A DNA stretch of 64,000 bases. Source: Hydractinia symbiolongicarpus. Taxonomy: Eukaryota > Cnidaria > Hydrozoa > Anthoathecata > Hydractiniidae. Below the pieces are notes generated by a model. That model worked only from the letters and a program-made list of their open reading frames with translations. It was not told the DNA's origin and did not search any database. The stretch spans positions 23,711,501-23,775,500 of the forward strand of contig NC_079878.1 in NCBI RefSeq assembly GCF_029227915.1. The letters run 5' to 3'. Below, in pieces: positions 23,260-37,140 of the stretch. Made by a program: the position numbers and the translations under genes. How positions within the stretch are numbered: the stretch's first letter is position 1; every line of letters begins with the position of its first letter.

Positions 23260-25434
23260 CTAAACATACAAATTTTGAATATTTGTTCTTGATTATTTAA
23301 GAATGTGAATAAAAGTGTCAAGTATTGACCTACATAATTTTAAAATAAGAAATTGTAAAAATTGCACATTAGCAAGTACAGAAAAAATGATCTACCTGGT
23401 TCATGTTCGTTGTCGGAATAATTCAAAGGCTAAAAAAATCGATAAAATAAAAAGAAAATAGAGGACAAGGAGCATTGTTTTAAAAAGATTGGTTACTTAA
23501 ATTCTAAATTACCTCTCGAAAGCATCAAAAAATTACCTCCACCACTTTTTAAAATAATTCAGTAACAATAACCCTTATATAGGGAACGAGGATGCCACCG
23601 GAGTTGAGGTGGGAAACAAAAATATCCCGTCCCATAACTTCTCTTTTGGTGGGTTGTACGGTATACAATTCAATACAAATGATTTCTCTCACATGCTAAT
23701 TAAAAATCAGGCCTTAATAGATCATTGACTGTTAGCCATAACTTGGCTGTCCTCAGCATTTATTAATAAAATTCCAGTTTTTGAAAATCTATTCCTTGGT
23801 ATTTGTAGTGATACTTGCTTGAAAACATTTAAGTTAAGTATTATGTTAACTATATACTCAGAATACACAGCTAGATAAGGCACCAACTAGAGAAAAAGTC
23901 CGAATGACAAATTGAGGCGCCAGTTAGACACAAAGTCCGTAAAAAAGGTCCGTGCATTTTTAGTTAGAAAAACGTTTTTACTGTTTCGGATCAAAAAAAT
24001 AATTTCACAGGGTGCCCAAAAGTCTCAAAGAACTAAAAACCATTCTAAAAAATTGTAAGCTATAAAATAGATGCAAGATGAAAACATTAACATTCTGGGG
24101 CGTAAATTGGTGTTTGGGGCAAGGGGCGTAATTTGTTTGAAGTATTTGTAATATACGAACCTCAAATATAGAAATTTAATGTAGAAGATTATATCAAGAA
24201 ATTCAAAAAATGAGATAGGGATTGTAAAAACGGGCGTGAAGTTTCTCCAAAAATGTTTTTGGATTTCCATCCCAAAATGATAAAAATCAGCTATGAAAAG
24301 TTTCCGGGTTAACCATTATAGGGTGCAAGCATCTCTTCTTTACCTACCCCGTTCTGAACAACAATTTTAAACTTCTATTTCAGGTTGAAGTAAAATGATG
24401 GAAACAGAGTGTATATTTGATACACATTATGACGTAAATGAAGTTAGTCAAGATTTTGTAAATGGACTATAAGACTATAACCAGCAGTTTAGCAATTGTT
24501 TTTTTGCTTTGATGTCAAATTACAAGTTAATAAAGTCAAATTACAAGTTAATAAAAGTTGGTGATGGAAAAAATGAAGGACGATTATAGGAATTTGAGAA
24601 AATATTTACCTCTAAGTTTGGTAGAAATATAAAATAAAAAGCGTACTCGAAATTAAAAAGACACCGAAAATATAATATTTTGTTGAACACATCTATCACG
24701 TGTTTTGAGCAAAAAATAGCGATTTTTTTAATTTTTTGCCATATCTGCCACTGTTTGACCAAGGTCGATAAAAAAAATACATTACATACGAAGAAATTGC
24801 GAGATTTAGACCAAGGTGAACAAGAAGCACCGGAACAGAAGAGAAGAACATATACCATTATAATTTCCCTCTAACCAATCAGAAGATATATAAATTCACA
24901 AATGATAAGAATTTTAATGGATATTTTGAAGTAAAAAATAGCAATGTCCATTGTTCTGCAATGTGACTGTGGGAAGGTGTAAAGTCAAATCCAGTAAAAG
25001 TTGAATAGTAAGCATGTGAAATATTCTAACATAACATAACAAGAGATAAAAACAAGGATCAGCACGAAAGTCTTGATTAAATATTTAAATATTGAGTCAA
25101 GACTGACGCCGCTAGTTTAAGGGGGGAATATTATGTTGCTACTTACATCTTTCAATGCCAAATAAACTTCTGTCGCTTCTTTTTTATTCTCGCTTTCGTC
25201 GCCATCCTTGTTTCCAGTAGTAACAACACAGTAACATTTTCCATCCTCATAAACAGCATCTAACTTTCTAAAACTGCATTTTTGGACGCATGTTAACAGA
25301 GAACCACAAGAGAAAATCTCGGTTATTATTTGATATTTTGTATTTTTGAGTGTCTTTACGTAATGTGTACATTTACACCAATTTGCCATGCTAATCGCAA
25401 CCAAGAAAATAGGCCAAATATTTATGTTCGTCAT
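22823..25434 (-). CDS. Secreted PAN-like plus F-type lectin (fucolectin) protein, 3 exons
   Basis: Exons on the minus strand are 25147-25434, 23396-23429 and 22823-23259, with GT/AG borders and consistent phases (0, then 1). ATG at 25434 starts a signal peptide (NIWPIFLVAISMANWC). About 75 residues with a PAN/apple-like cysteine pattern (SCGSLLTCVQKCS, GKCYC) follow, then an 11-residue linker exon (PLNYSDNEHEP) and a C-terminal F5/8-type or F-type lectin domain. That domain shows LSRGKPARQSS, VDGNTNGIYETGSCFHT, WWEVEL, PRTHDCCHFR and LCEVEVFG. The His, vicinal CC and second Arg of the fucose-binding motif are present, but the R-x-D step has one extra residue, so ligand specificity is uncertain. 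Total about 253 residues, stop TAA at 22823-22825. Likely an extracellular sugar-binding or innate-recognition protein; role inferred from family. Confidence 0.85.
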
Positions 25435-25783
25435 GTTCAAATAACGAATCGCTTGTGAGAAGCTGTAGATCAATTTGAGAGGTGTGACAATAAGAATTAA
25501 TAATGGATTTGCTGCTAACGAAATAAAAAATATGTGTAAAATCGATATGCATGCTACTTATTCTCTAATTTATGAGATTCAAACAAATAATTTAGTCATA
25601 ATACAATTTTTAGGGTGAGGTACCTTGTCACATAGGCATAAAAAATAAATACATAACGGTTATTCAATCTTTTTTCTTTGTTGGAAAATAGGTAAGGACA
25701 GGTCATAGCTGACGTCATCAAAATTTTATGTCCTTAAATGCATGCTTCCTAGAATTAAGTGGATTTTTCCACAGGCCATTGAA

Positions 25784-26053
25784 CTAGTTTCCAAGTATTA
25801 TGTAATTCCTCATTTCACGGCCACACAACCACAACATTAAGGAGGTTCTACCAGATAATAGTTCTATGTGCTCTTTCCATCTGTACCCCTTGTTCATCCC
25901 TTTTGTGACAGAAAAGAGTTTGCACTTTTTCCACGTTCTTCCAAGGCTCATTTGTACTCTCTTGAAGCACGTCAATACGCAAATTTTCCTTCTGTTCCTA
26001 TCTTCAAATGTTCCTAAAGGGGCTACAAAACGATTCAAGCTCAATTCCTGCAT
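25784..26053 (-). CDS. Unrecognised coding-like frame
   Basis: ATG at 26053 opens 89 codons ending TAG. Composition is that of a globular, basic protein (TFEDRNRRKICVLTCFKR, KGYRWKEHIELLSGR, MLWLCGREMRNYI) and the frame extends upstream about 8 codons to a stop. No domain recognised and no splice partner found; it may be a fragment of a transposon protein. The plus-strand frame over it is less protein-like. Confidence 0.35.
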   Translation of the reverse strand: MQELSLNRFVAPLGTFEDRNRRKICVLTCFKRVQMSLGRTWKKCKLFSVTKGMNKGYRWKEHIELLSGRTSLMLWLCGREMRNYIILGN

Positions 26054-26217
26054 ATTCCGAAGAATGGCGTGTAATAAACGGACCCCTTAAATGGTCAAGG
26101 TGCAAAAAATTATACACACTTTCGAACCACATAGACGTCTAGACAACCTGTTTATGAATAAAAGTAATTACTTTTATGATGAATTTGCAATTTTTTTCTT
26201 TCTCTTTTTCTTCAAAG

Positions 26218-26590
26218 ATAAGTCAGCTGAAGCAGTTGTCGAAAATGTTTTGTTTGCTCATTACGTGAGTATACATTCCTCAACAAAGTATTCACCAGTC
26301 ACCAATCGAAAACCTACCCTTCCTACTGATCTTAAGTACAGTTTAAGTTCTGCTTATGATGCTGATGTGAAGGAAAATCCTTTTAACACGGAAACATTCA
26401 ATGCCATTATCTCCACGACATTATCCTTAAGAAAAGTAACACAACAAGTTAGTGATAACATAAGTACAAGAAAAGCAGCGAAAATATTATAATCGCCGCC
26501 ACAAGTTCCAAAAGGTTTAAACGAACGTTATAAAATGCTGTTAGCTACTTGGTTATCTCGAGTCAAAGATCTTATTTTTGGTGTTTACTG
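26218..26590 (+). pseudogene. Unrecognised exon-like frame with one in-frame stop
   Basis: The stretch starts after a pyrimidine-rich tract ending AAG and ends at a perfect GTAAGT donor (26591). It is open throughout in one frame except for a single TAA at 26490-26492. Residues before and after the stop look protein-like (SAEAVVENVLFAHYVSIH..., then PPQVPKGLNERYKMLLATW). Family not recognised. It could be a decayed transposon exon, or a terminal exon ending at the TAA. Confidence 0.35.
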
Positions 26591-27500
26591 GTAAGTACAT
26601 CCAAAACCTACTTATATCTCTATGACCCCATACAGCCATAAAAATCCTGTAAATATGTTGCTAGGAAGAAATATAGATATTTAGTTTTAAAATACAGTTA
26701 TTTGTTTGTTTTTATAGTAGTTATCTCTGGCAACCACAAAAAAATTGTTTGTTCGCCTCTTCTAAAAGGTTTTTAAAAATTTGCTGGATAAACTTAATAA
26801 GTATCCTTTTATTCTTGACACATAAGGACTGACTTCTTTTTTTACAAAGTCGCGCACTAACAAAAAACCTCTTAAGCTTTTTACCCTATAAGGGACAGTG
26901 AAGTCAAATGGAAACGAACCTTAATGAATCAATATTACGATGGTATGAAAGGGTCAAGTTTTTATTTATTTGTTTTCAAACTTTTATTCTATGTTTTAGA
27001 AGTTTTATACTCAAAATGTCAAAGCCTTTATTAGATTTTAAAAGGTTTTTATTGTCAATTATAAATCCTCGTATCCAAACTTTCAAGCCATTCAAAAAAA
27101 GACAGAAATTTTTATAACTTTTTAAAATTATTTTATTTAGTTGGCGTGAACTTTTCCTTTTTTATATAAACAGATACGATAGTATAAAACAAAAAGATTT
27201 GTAAGATAATTGGAAACCAATTAATTATGATTATAAATGTTATTACGTCATCGTACGACTTTCTATTAATAGAACTTCGTTCCGTGATTAACATAGTTTT
27301 TTTAAACAAGCCACATTCATTTGCTACAGATATCAAATTGAGACACATAAGCAGTCGCTAAGATAGCTAGGATAACTGAATTTTGACAAAAAGTTTTCTG
27401 GATATTACGAAGAAAGAAGAATTTGTTAGTTAATACGAGCCGAAATTATTTTACTTCCAGAAATAAAAGCAACAGATACGAAATATTCTTTTCACATTAA
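26591..27500. other. Intergenic, no gene recognised
   Basis: AT-rich DNA with short frames at 26908-27117 (+) and 27133-27348 (-), neither with a domain. Confidence 0.45.
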
Positions 27501-27652
27501 CAGTTACAATCATCTATGGATAAAGCGACTTTTCTGCTTTAAGCAACATGAATCAATTTATATGTAACTGCAATTGTCGCAGACGGGTTCGCATCATAAT
27601 ACTGGTTAAACCAATCACAAGTCAGTATATAAATTAAGAAGCCATTATGAAA
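27501..27652. repeat. Dispersed 152 bp repeat family 3, copy 2
   Basis: Near-identical to 15912-16063 in the same orientation. The flanking DNA of the two copies is unrelated, so the borders are sharp and mark an interspersed element rather than a segmental duplication. Confidence 0.9.
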
Positions 27653-31249
<3,597 letters not shown>

Positions 31250-31369
31250 AAATTCTCCTATTCATAGATTTCAAATACTGGTAAAAGATGTTGGTAACGA
31301 CTTAGCGTAAATTTCTCATATTCATAGATTTCAAATACTGGAAAAAGATGTTGGTAAGGACTTAGCGTC
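31250..31369. repeat. Tandem duplication of a 60 bp unit
   Basis: Units 31250-31309 and 31310-31369 are offset by exactly 60 bp, share CATAGATTTCAAATACTGG and AAAGATGTTGGTAA, and differ at a few positions. Recent local duplication. Confidence 0.92.
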
Positions 31370-33082
31370 AAATCCTGACGTTAAAAACACATTCGTGAAG
31401 CCATAAAGGACACAGGTCGCAAAGAGAAAAATGCGTCGTGACTATGTGCAGTCACATTCGAGGTTGGGATTTCTGGTAAATGTCGGCGCATGTGAAACAA
31501 AATTTAAATAGTTTTCTTTACACTAGCCGCATATATTTTTTTTTAAATAGATGTTTTAGCAACTCTAAACATAAAGAATATGCAGATTATTGCACGGGAT
31601 TGCGCATGGTGTTTGTAGCTAGCGATGTTGATTTCAAAGTGCGAACAAAAATGACTGTTTTTACTGAAACCACCTGTCATTTGTCAACGTTGTTATGGGT
31701 CGCTCACTATTTACACAATAGTATATAGTCAGCTACTAACATAACCACGGACCTTAGTGTACATAAACACCCCATTATATAAAGAGACTTCGTCTTATGA
31801 AGAGGCACATTTAGCTAGTTGATACTTGTTGTTATCTGTGTCTTTTAATTCTTTAAATATCTAGCAACATATAGCCGCTCGACCATAACTGGATATAACA
31901 AACTTCAAATACTCATATTGATATAAAAAAAACATTAGAAAAGGTTTTTTCACCTGTACAAGCGATAACAGAAATTCTGTGTTCAGCAGGGTCGTCGTAA
32001 ACTCTGTAAAACGTCCTGCTGGATCGCGATCCCCCTTAAATGCTCAAAACAGCTTAAAATTAAGTCATATCTAATCTACTAAGTTGGTACATGGAAGCAC
32101 CACCAAAAATTTAGCAATAAAATTTGTTTTTTTCTCAACATTTGGTATTTATTTTTTTACGGACAGTACACGTTTCCATTTTGTATTTGTTTTTGACCTG
32201 AGTCTCAATTTTCTTAGCAAAATGCCTGAATATAGGCTGAATTTTTCTTAATCATTTCTTAAATTTTATCACTCTATTTACTTTTTGTTGAGACTTTCAT
32301 TATTAGCAGAACAAAAACGACTTATTTTGTTATTTTTAAGATAAAACTTTGTTTAGTATATGTGTATTTATTTACTGATAAAAAGAAACTTGATTCTGTT
32401 TTGTTTTTTACAATTATGATGACTGTAAATTGCAGTTTAAAACGCTGAGGCAGGCGGTTTTCTCAAAATTTTATAAAGATTTTGAGGTTTTTAGGGATAG
32501 TTTCTTAAAAACACGTGAATATAACTAGTGACAGGAAATATATCACATCATAATTCAATTTACGTTTTATCTTTATCGTAAAAAAATCTTTCTCCAGTAC
32601 TTTGATCGGCGGAGTTTCTTCAGTGTAGTCTTTAGAAGATATTAAAATCCAAATTTTTTTCGTTGTAATGGAGCTAAAAAGTATAAAAATCCTTCTTGAA
32701 TATATACTGCAAATGTTGCAGAATTTTGTTAATAGAGGTGTAAAATCAGAGATCAAAACAAGCACAGTTGTTTGTTAATTTAGTCACGGTTGATTCCTAT
32801 GGTATTGGTTTTAAACCCACAAGCTTCATTTTTATAGAACTTAAACCAGTAAGGATAGCTTAAAGCAAAATTATTTTTAATAGGCATGGGATAGAAAAAT
32901 AAAAAAACCCGAGCTTGGTGCTTATTTAAAATGGTAACATCCTTTATTGCTAAACAAATGTAAAAGATATTGCATAAATGATATAGCGCAAGCTTTATCA
33001 TTTATATCATATACTTATAACAGAATTTTATAATAAAAATAACTTGTAACGTTGAAAATAAAATGTGTGCACTAATTCTGCA
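31370..33082. other. Intergenic, no gene recognised
   Basis: Frames at 31480-31728 (+), 32505-32765 (-) and 32780-33001 (-) have no domain. The sequence is AT-rich, ending where the tandem array begins. Confidence 0.45.
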
Positions 33083-36000
33083 AAATAGAAATAAGTCAAA
33101 AATAAATTGTGTGCCCCATTTCTGTTAAATAGAAAAAAAAAGGTGCAGCCCTATTCATAACAGAGTTGCACAGAAATAATAACCAGCAACGTTTTATAAG
33201 TCAAAGAATAAATTGTGTGCCTCATTTCTGTTAAATAGGAAAAAAAGATGCAGCCCTATTCACAAACAGAGTTGCGCAGAGATAATAACCAGCAACGTTT
33301 TATAAGTCAAAAAATCAATTGTGTGTCCCATTTCTGTTAAATAGGAAAAAAAGATGCAGCCCTATTCATAACAGAGTTGCGCAGAGATAATAACCAGCAA
33401 CGTTTTATAAGTCAAAAAACAAATTGTGTGCCCCATTTCTGTTAAATAGAAAAAAAAAGGTCAGCCCTATTCATAACAGATAGATAGATAGATAGATGTG
33501 CATATTTTACATGCTAGCCTCACAAATATCGAGGGATATACCCTGTCTATTATTTCCAGGAGGGGCCATGGCGTAGATGGAGAGTCCTAGAGTATTTAAT
33601 GCTCATTTTGAGCTAAGCAGACCCAATTAGAGCCCGCGCTCTACTAGACAACTCTCGGCAACATCCAACGGCCCACACAGTGTGCCATCTTCCCAATTTC
33701 CATCACATGGCTTGGGTTAACCCGGGGCTATGGTAACATTCACTCGCCCATGTTGAATCGCTGTCAAGAGGAATCGAACCCCGGTCTCCCGCACAGAGTA
33801 CGAGAGCTATAACCACTAATCTACGGCGCCACAAAGAGTTGCACAGTGATAATAACCGGCAACGTTTTATAAGTGAAAAAATAAATTGTGTGCCCCATTT
33901 CTGTTAAATAGGAAAAAAAGATGCAGCCCTATTCATAACAGAGTTGCACAGAAATAATAACCAGTAACGTTTTATAAGTCAAAAAATAAATTGTGTGCCC
34001 CATTTCTGTTAAATAGAAAAAAAAGATGCAGCCCTATTCATAACAACAGAGTTGCACAGAGATATTAACCAGCAACGTTATATAAGTCAAAAAATAAATT
34101 GTGTGCCCCATTTCTTTTAAATAGGAAAAAAAGATGCAGCCCTTTTCACAAACAGAGTTGCACAGAGATATTAACCAGCAACGTTTTATAAGTCAAAAAT
34201 AAATTGTGTGCCCCATTTCTGTTAAATAGAAAAAAAAAGGTGCAGCCCTATTCATAACAGAGTTGCACAGAAATAATAACCAGCAACGTTTTATAAGTCA
34301 AAAAATCAATTGTGTGCCCCATTTCTGTTAAATAGAAAAGAAAGATGCAGCCCTATTCATAACAGAGTTGCACAGAGATATTAACCAGCAACGTTTTATA
34401 ATTCAAAAAATAAATTGTGTGCCCCATTTCTGTTAAATAGGAAAAAAAGATGCAGCCCTATTCATAACAGAGTTGCGCAGAGATAATAACCAGCAACGTT
34501 TTATAAGTCAAAAAATAAATTGTGTGCCACATTTCTGTTAAATAGGAAAAAAAGATGCAGCCCTATTCTCAAACAGTTGCGCAGAGATAATAACCAGCAA
34601 CGTTTTATAAGTCAAAAAATCAATTGTGTGCCCCATTTCTGTTAAATAGGAAAAAAAGATGCAGCCCTATTCATAACAGAGTTGCGCAGAGATAATAACC
34701 AGCAACGTTTTATAAGTCAAAAAATAAATTGTGTGCCCCATTTCTGTTAAATAGAAAAAAAAAGGTGCATCCCTATTCATAGCAGAGTTGCACAGAAATA
34801 ATAACCAGCAACGTTTTATAAGTCAAAGAATAAATTATGTGCCCCATTTCTGTTAAATAGGAAAAAAAGATGCAGCCCTATTCACAGAGTTGCACAGAGA
34901 TAATAACCAGCAACGTTTTATAAGTCAAAAAATCAATTGTGTGCCCCATTTCTGTTAAATAGAAAAGAAAGATGCAGCCCTATTCATAACAGAGTTGCAC
35001 AGAGATATTAACCAGCAACGTTTTATAATTCAAAAAATAAATTGTGTGCCCCATTTCTGTTAAATAGAAAAAAAAAGGTGCAGCCCTATTCATAACAGAG
35101 TTGCACAGAAATAATAACCAGCAACGTTTTATAAGTCAAAGAATAAATTGTGTGCCCCATTTCTGTTAAATAGAAAAGAAAGATGCAGCCCTATTCATAA
35201 CAGAGTTGCGCAGAGATAATAACCAGCAACGTTTTATAAGTCAAAAAATAAATTGTGTGCCCCATTTCTGTTAAATAGGAAAAAAAGATGCAGCCCTATT
35301 CATAACAGAGTTGCACAGAAATAATAACCAGTAACGTTTTATAAGTCAAAAAATAAATTGTGTGCCCCATTTCTGTTAAATAGAAAAAAAAGATGCAGCC
35401 CTATTCATAACAGAGTTGCGCAGAGATAATAACCAGCAACGTTTTATAAGTCAAAAAATAAATTGTGTGCCCCATTTCTGTTAAATAGGAAAAAAAGATG
35501 CAGCCCTATTCATAACAGAGTTGCACAGAAATAATAACCAGTAACGTTTTATAAGTCAAAAAATAAATTGTGTGCCCCATTTCTGTTAAATAGGAAAAAA
35601 AGATGCAGCCCTATTCATAGCAGAGTTGCACAGAAATAATAACCAGTAACGCTTTATAAGTCAAAAAGAAAATTGTGTGCCCCATTTCTGTTAAATAGAA
35701 AAAAAAGACGCAGCCCTATTCATAACAGAGTTGCGCAGAGATAATAACCAGCAACGTTTTATAAGTCAAAGAATAAATTGTGTGCCCCATTTCTGTTAAA
35801 TAGGAAAAAAAGATGCAGCCCTATTCACAAACAGAGTTGCACAGAGATAATAACCAACAACGTTTTATAAGTCAAAAAATCAATTGTGTGCCCCATTTGT
35901 GTTAAATAGAAAAGAAAGATGCAGCCTTATTCATAACAGAGTTGCACAGAGATATTAACCAGCAACGTTTTATAAGTCAAAAAATAAATTTTGTGCCCCA

Positions 36001-37140
36001 TTTCTGTTAAATAGGAAAAAAAGATGCAGCCCTATTCATAACAGAGTTGCACAGAGATAATAACAAGCAACGTTTTATAAGTCAAAGAATAAATTGTGTG
36101 CCCCATTTCTGTTAAATAAAAAAAAGATGCAGCCCTATTCATAACAGAGTTGCACAGAGATAATAACCAGCAACGTTTTATAAGTCAAAAAATAAATTGT
36201 GTGCCCCATTTCTGTTAAATAGGAAAAAAAAGGTGCAGCCCTATTCATAACAGAGTTGCACAGAAATAATAAACAGCAACGTTTTATAAGTCAAAGAATA
36301 AATTGTGTGCCCCATTTCTGTTAAATAGGAAAAAAAGATGCAGCCCTATTCACAGAGTTGCACAGAGATAATAACCAGCAACGTTTTATAAGTCAAAAAA
36401 TCAATTGTGTGCCCCATTTCTGTTAAATAGAAAAGAAAGATGCAGCCCTATTCATAACAGAGTTGCACAGAGATATTAACCAATAACGTTTTATAATTCA
36501 AAAAATAAATTGTGTGCCCTATTTCTGTTAAATAGGAAAAAAAGATGCAGCCCTATTCATAACAGAGTTGCGCAGAGATAATAACCAGCAACGTTTTATA
36601 AGTCAAAAAATAAATTGTGTGCCCCATTTCTGTTAAATAGGAAAAAAAGATGCAGCCCTATCAATAACAGAGTTGCGCAGAGATAATAACCAGCAACGTT
36701 TTATAAGTCAAAAAATAAATTGTGTGCCCCATTTCTGTTAAATAGAAAAGAAAGATGCAGCCCTATTCATAACAGAGTTGCGCAGAGATAATAACCAGCA
36801 ACGTTTTATAAGTCAAAAAATAAATTGTGTGCCCCATTTCTGTTAAATAGGAAAAAAAGATGCAGCCCTATTCATAACAGAGTTGCACAGAAATAATAAC
36901 CAGTAACGTTTTATAAGTCAAAAAATAAATTGTGTGCCCCATTTCTGTTAAATAGAAAAAAAAGATGCAGCCCTATTCATAACAACAGAGTTGCACAGAG
37001 ATATTAACCAGCAACGTTATAAAGGTCAAAAAATAAATTGTGTGCCCCATTTCTGTTAAATAAAAAAAAAAAAGGTGCAGCACTATTCATAACAGAGTTG
37101 CACAGAAATAATAACCAGCAACGTTTTTATAAGTCAAAAA
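33083..37140. repeat. Satellite-like tandem array, ~105 bp unit, ~35 copies
   Basis: The unit contains ACCAGCAACGTTTTATAAG, then AATTGTGTGCCCCATTTCTG, TTAAATAG plus an A-run, and TGCAGCCCTATTCATAACAG ahead of GTTGCACAG. Spacing between successive GTGCCCCATT blocks is about 103-108 bp throughout. Units carry diagnostic variants (AGAAAAGAAAG versus AGGAAAAAAAG; CAACAGAG; ATTAACC; TATAATTC). These variant combinations recur in register, showing that multi-unit blocks were copied. Short open frames across it are repeat artefacts. It is interrupted by one SINE at 33480-33830. Confidence 0.97.
33480..33830 (-). mobile_element. tRNA-derived SINE inserted in the tandem array
   Basis: On the minus strand the element starts GGCGCCGTAGATTAGTGG (A-box-like) and has GGGGTTCGATTCC (B box) about 50 bp on, the internal RNA polymerase III promoter of a tRNA-related head. 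A ~240 bp unrelated body and an (ATCT)n tail (seen on plus as GATAGATAGATAG at 33479-33497) complete it. About 351 bp. The array resumes on both sides within one unit, with an ACAGA/ACAAAGA similarity that may be the target duplication. The GC-rich body stands out from the AT-rich array. Confidence 0.85.

Noticed and set aside
24541-24858. 105-codon minus-strand frame in the lectin intron
   Set aside because: Its Phe/Ile-rich composition is typical of AT-rich noncoding DNA; no domain and no splice fit to the lectin exons.
33770-33830. Functional tRNA gene on the minus strand
   Set aside because: A and B boxes are present, but the sequence continues into a SINE body with an (ATCT)n tail and the cloverleaf arms are incomplete.
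33083-37140. Possible CRISPR array
   Set aside because: The whole ~105 bp unit is repeated with no unique spacers, and the genomic context is eukaryotic. It is satellite-like DNA.
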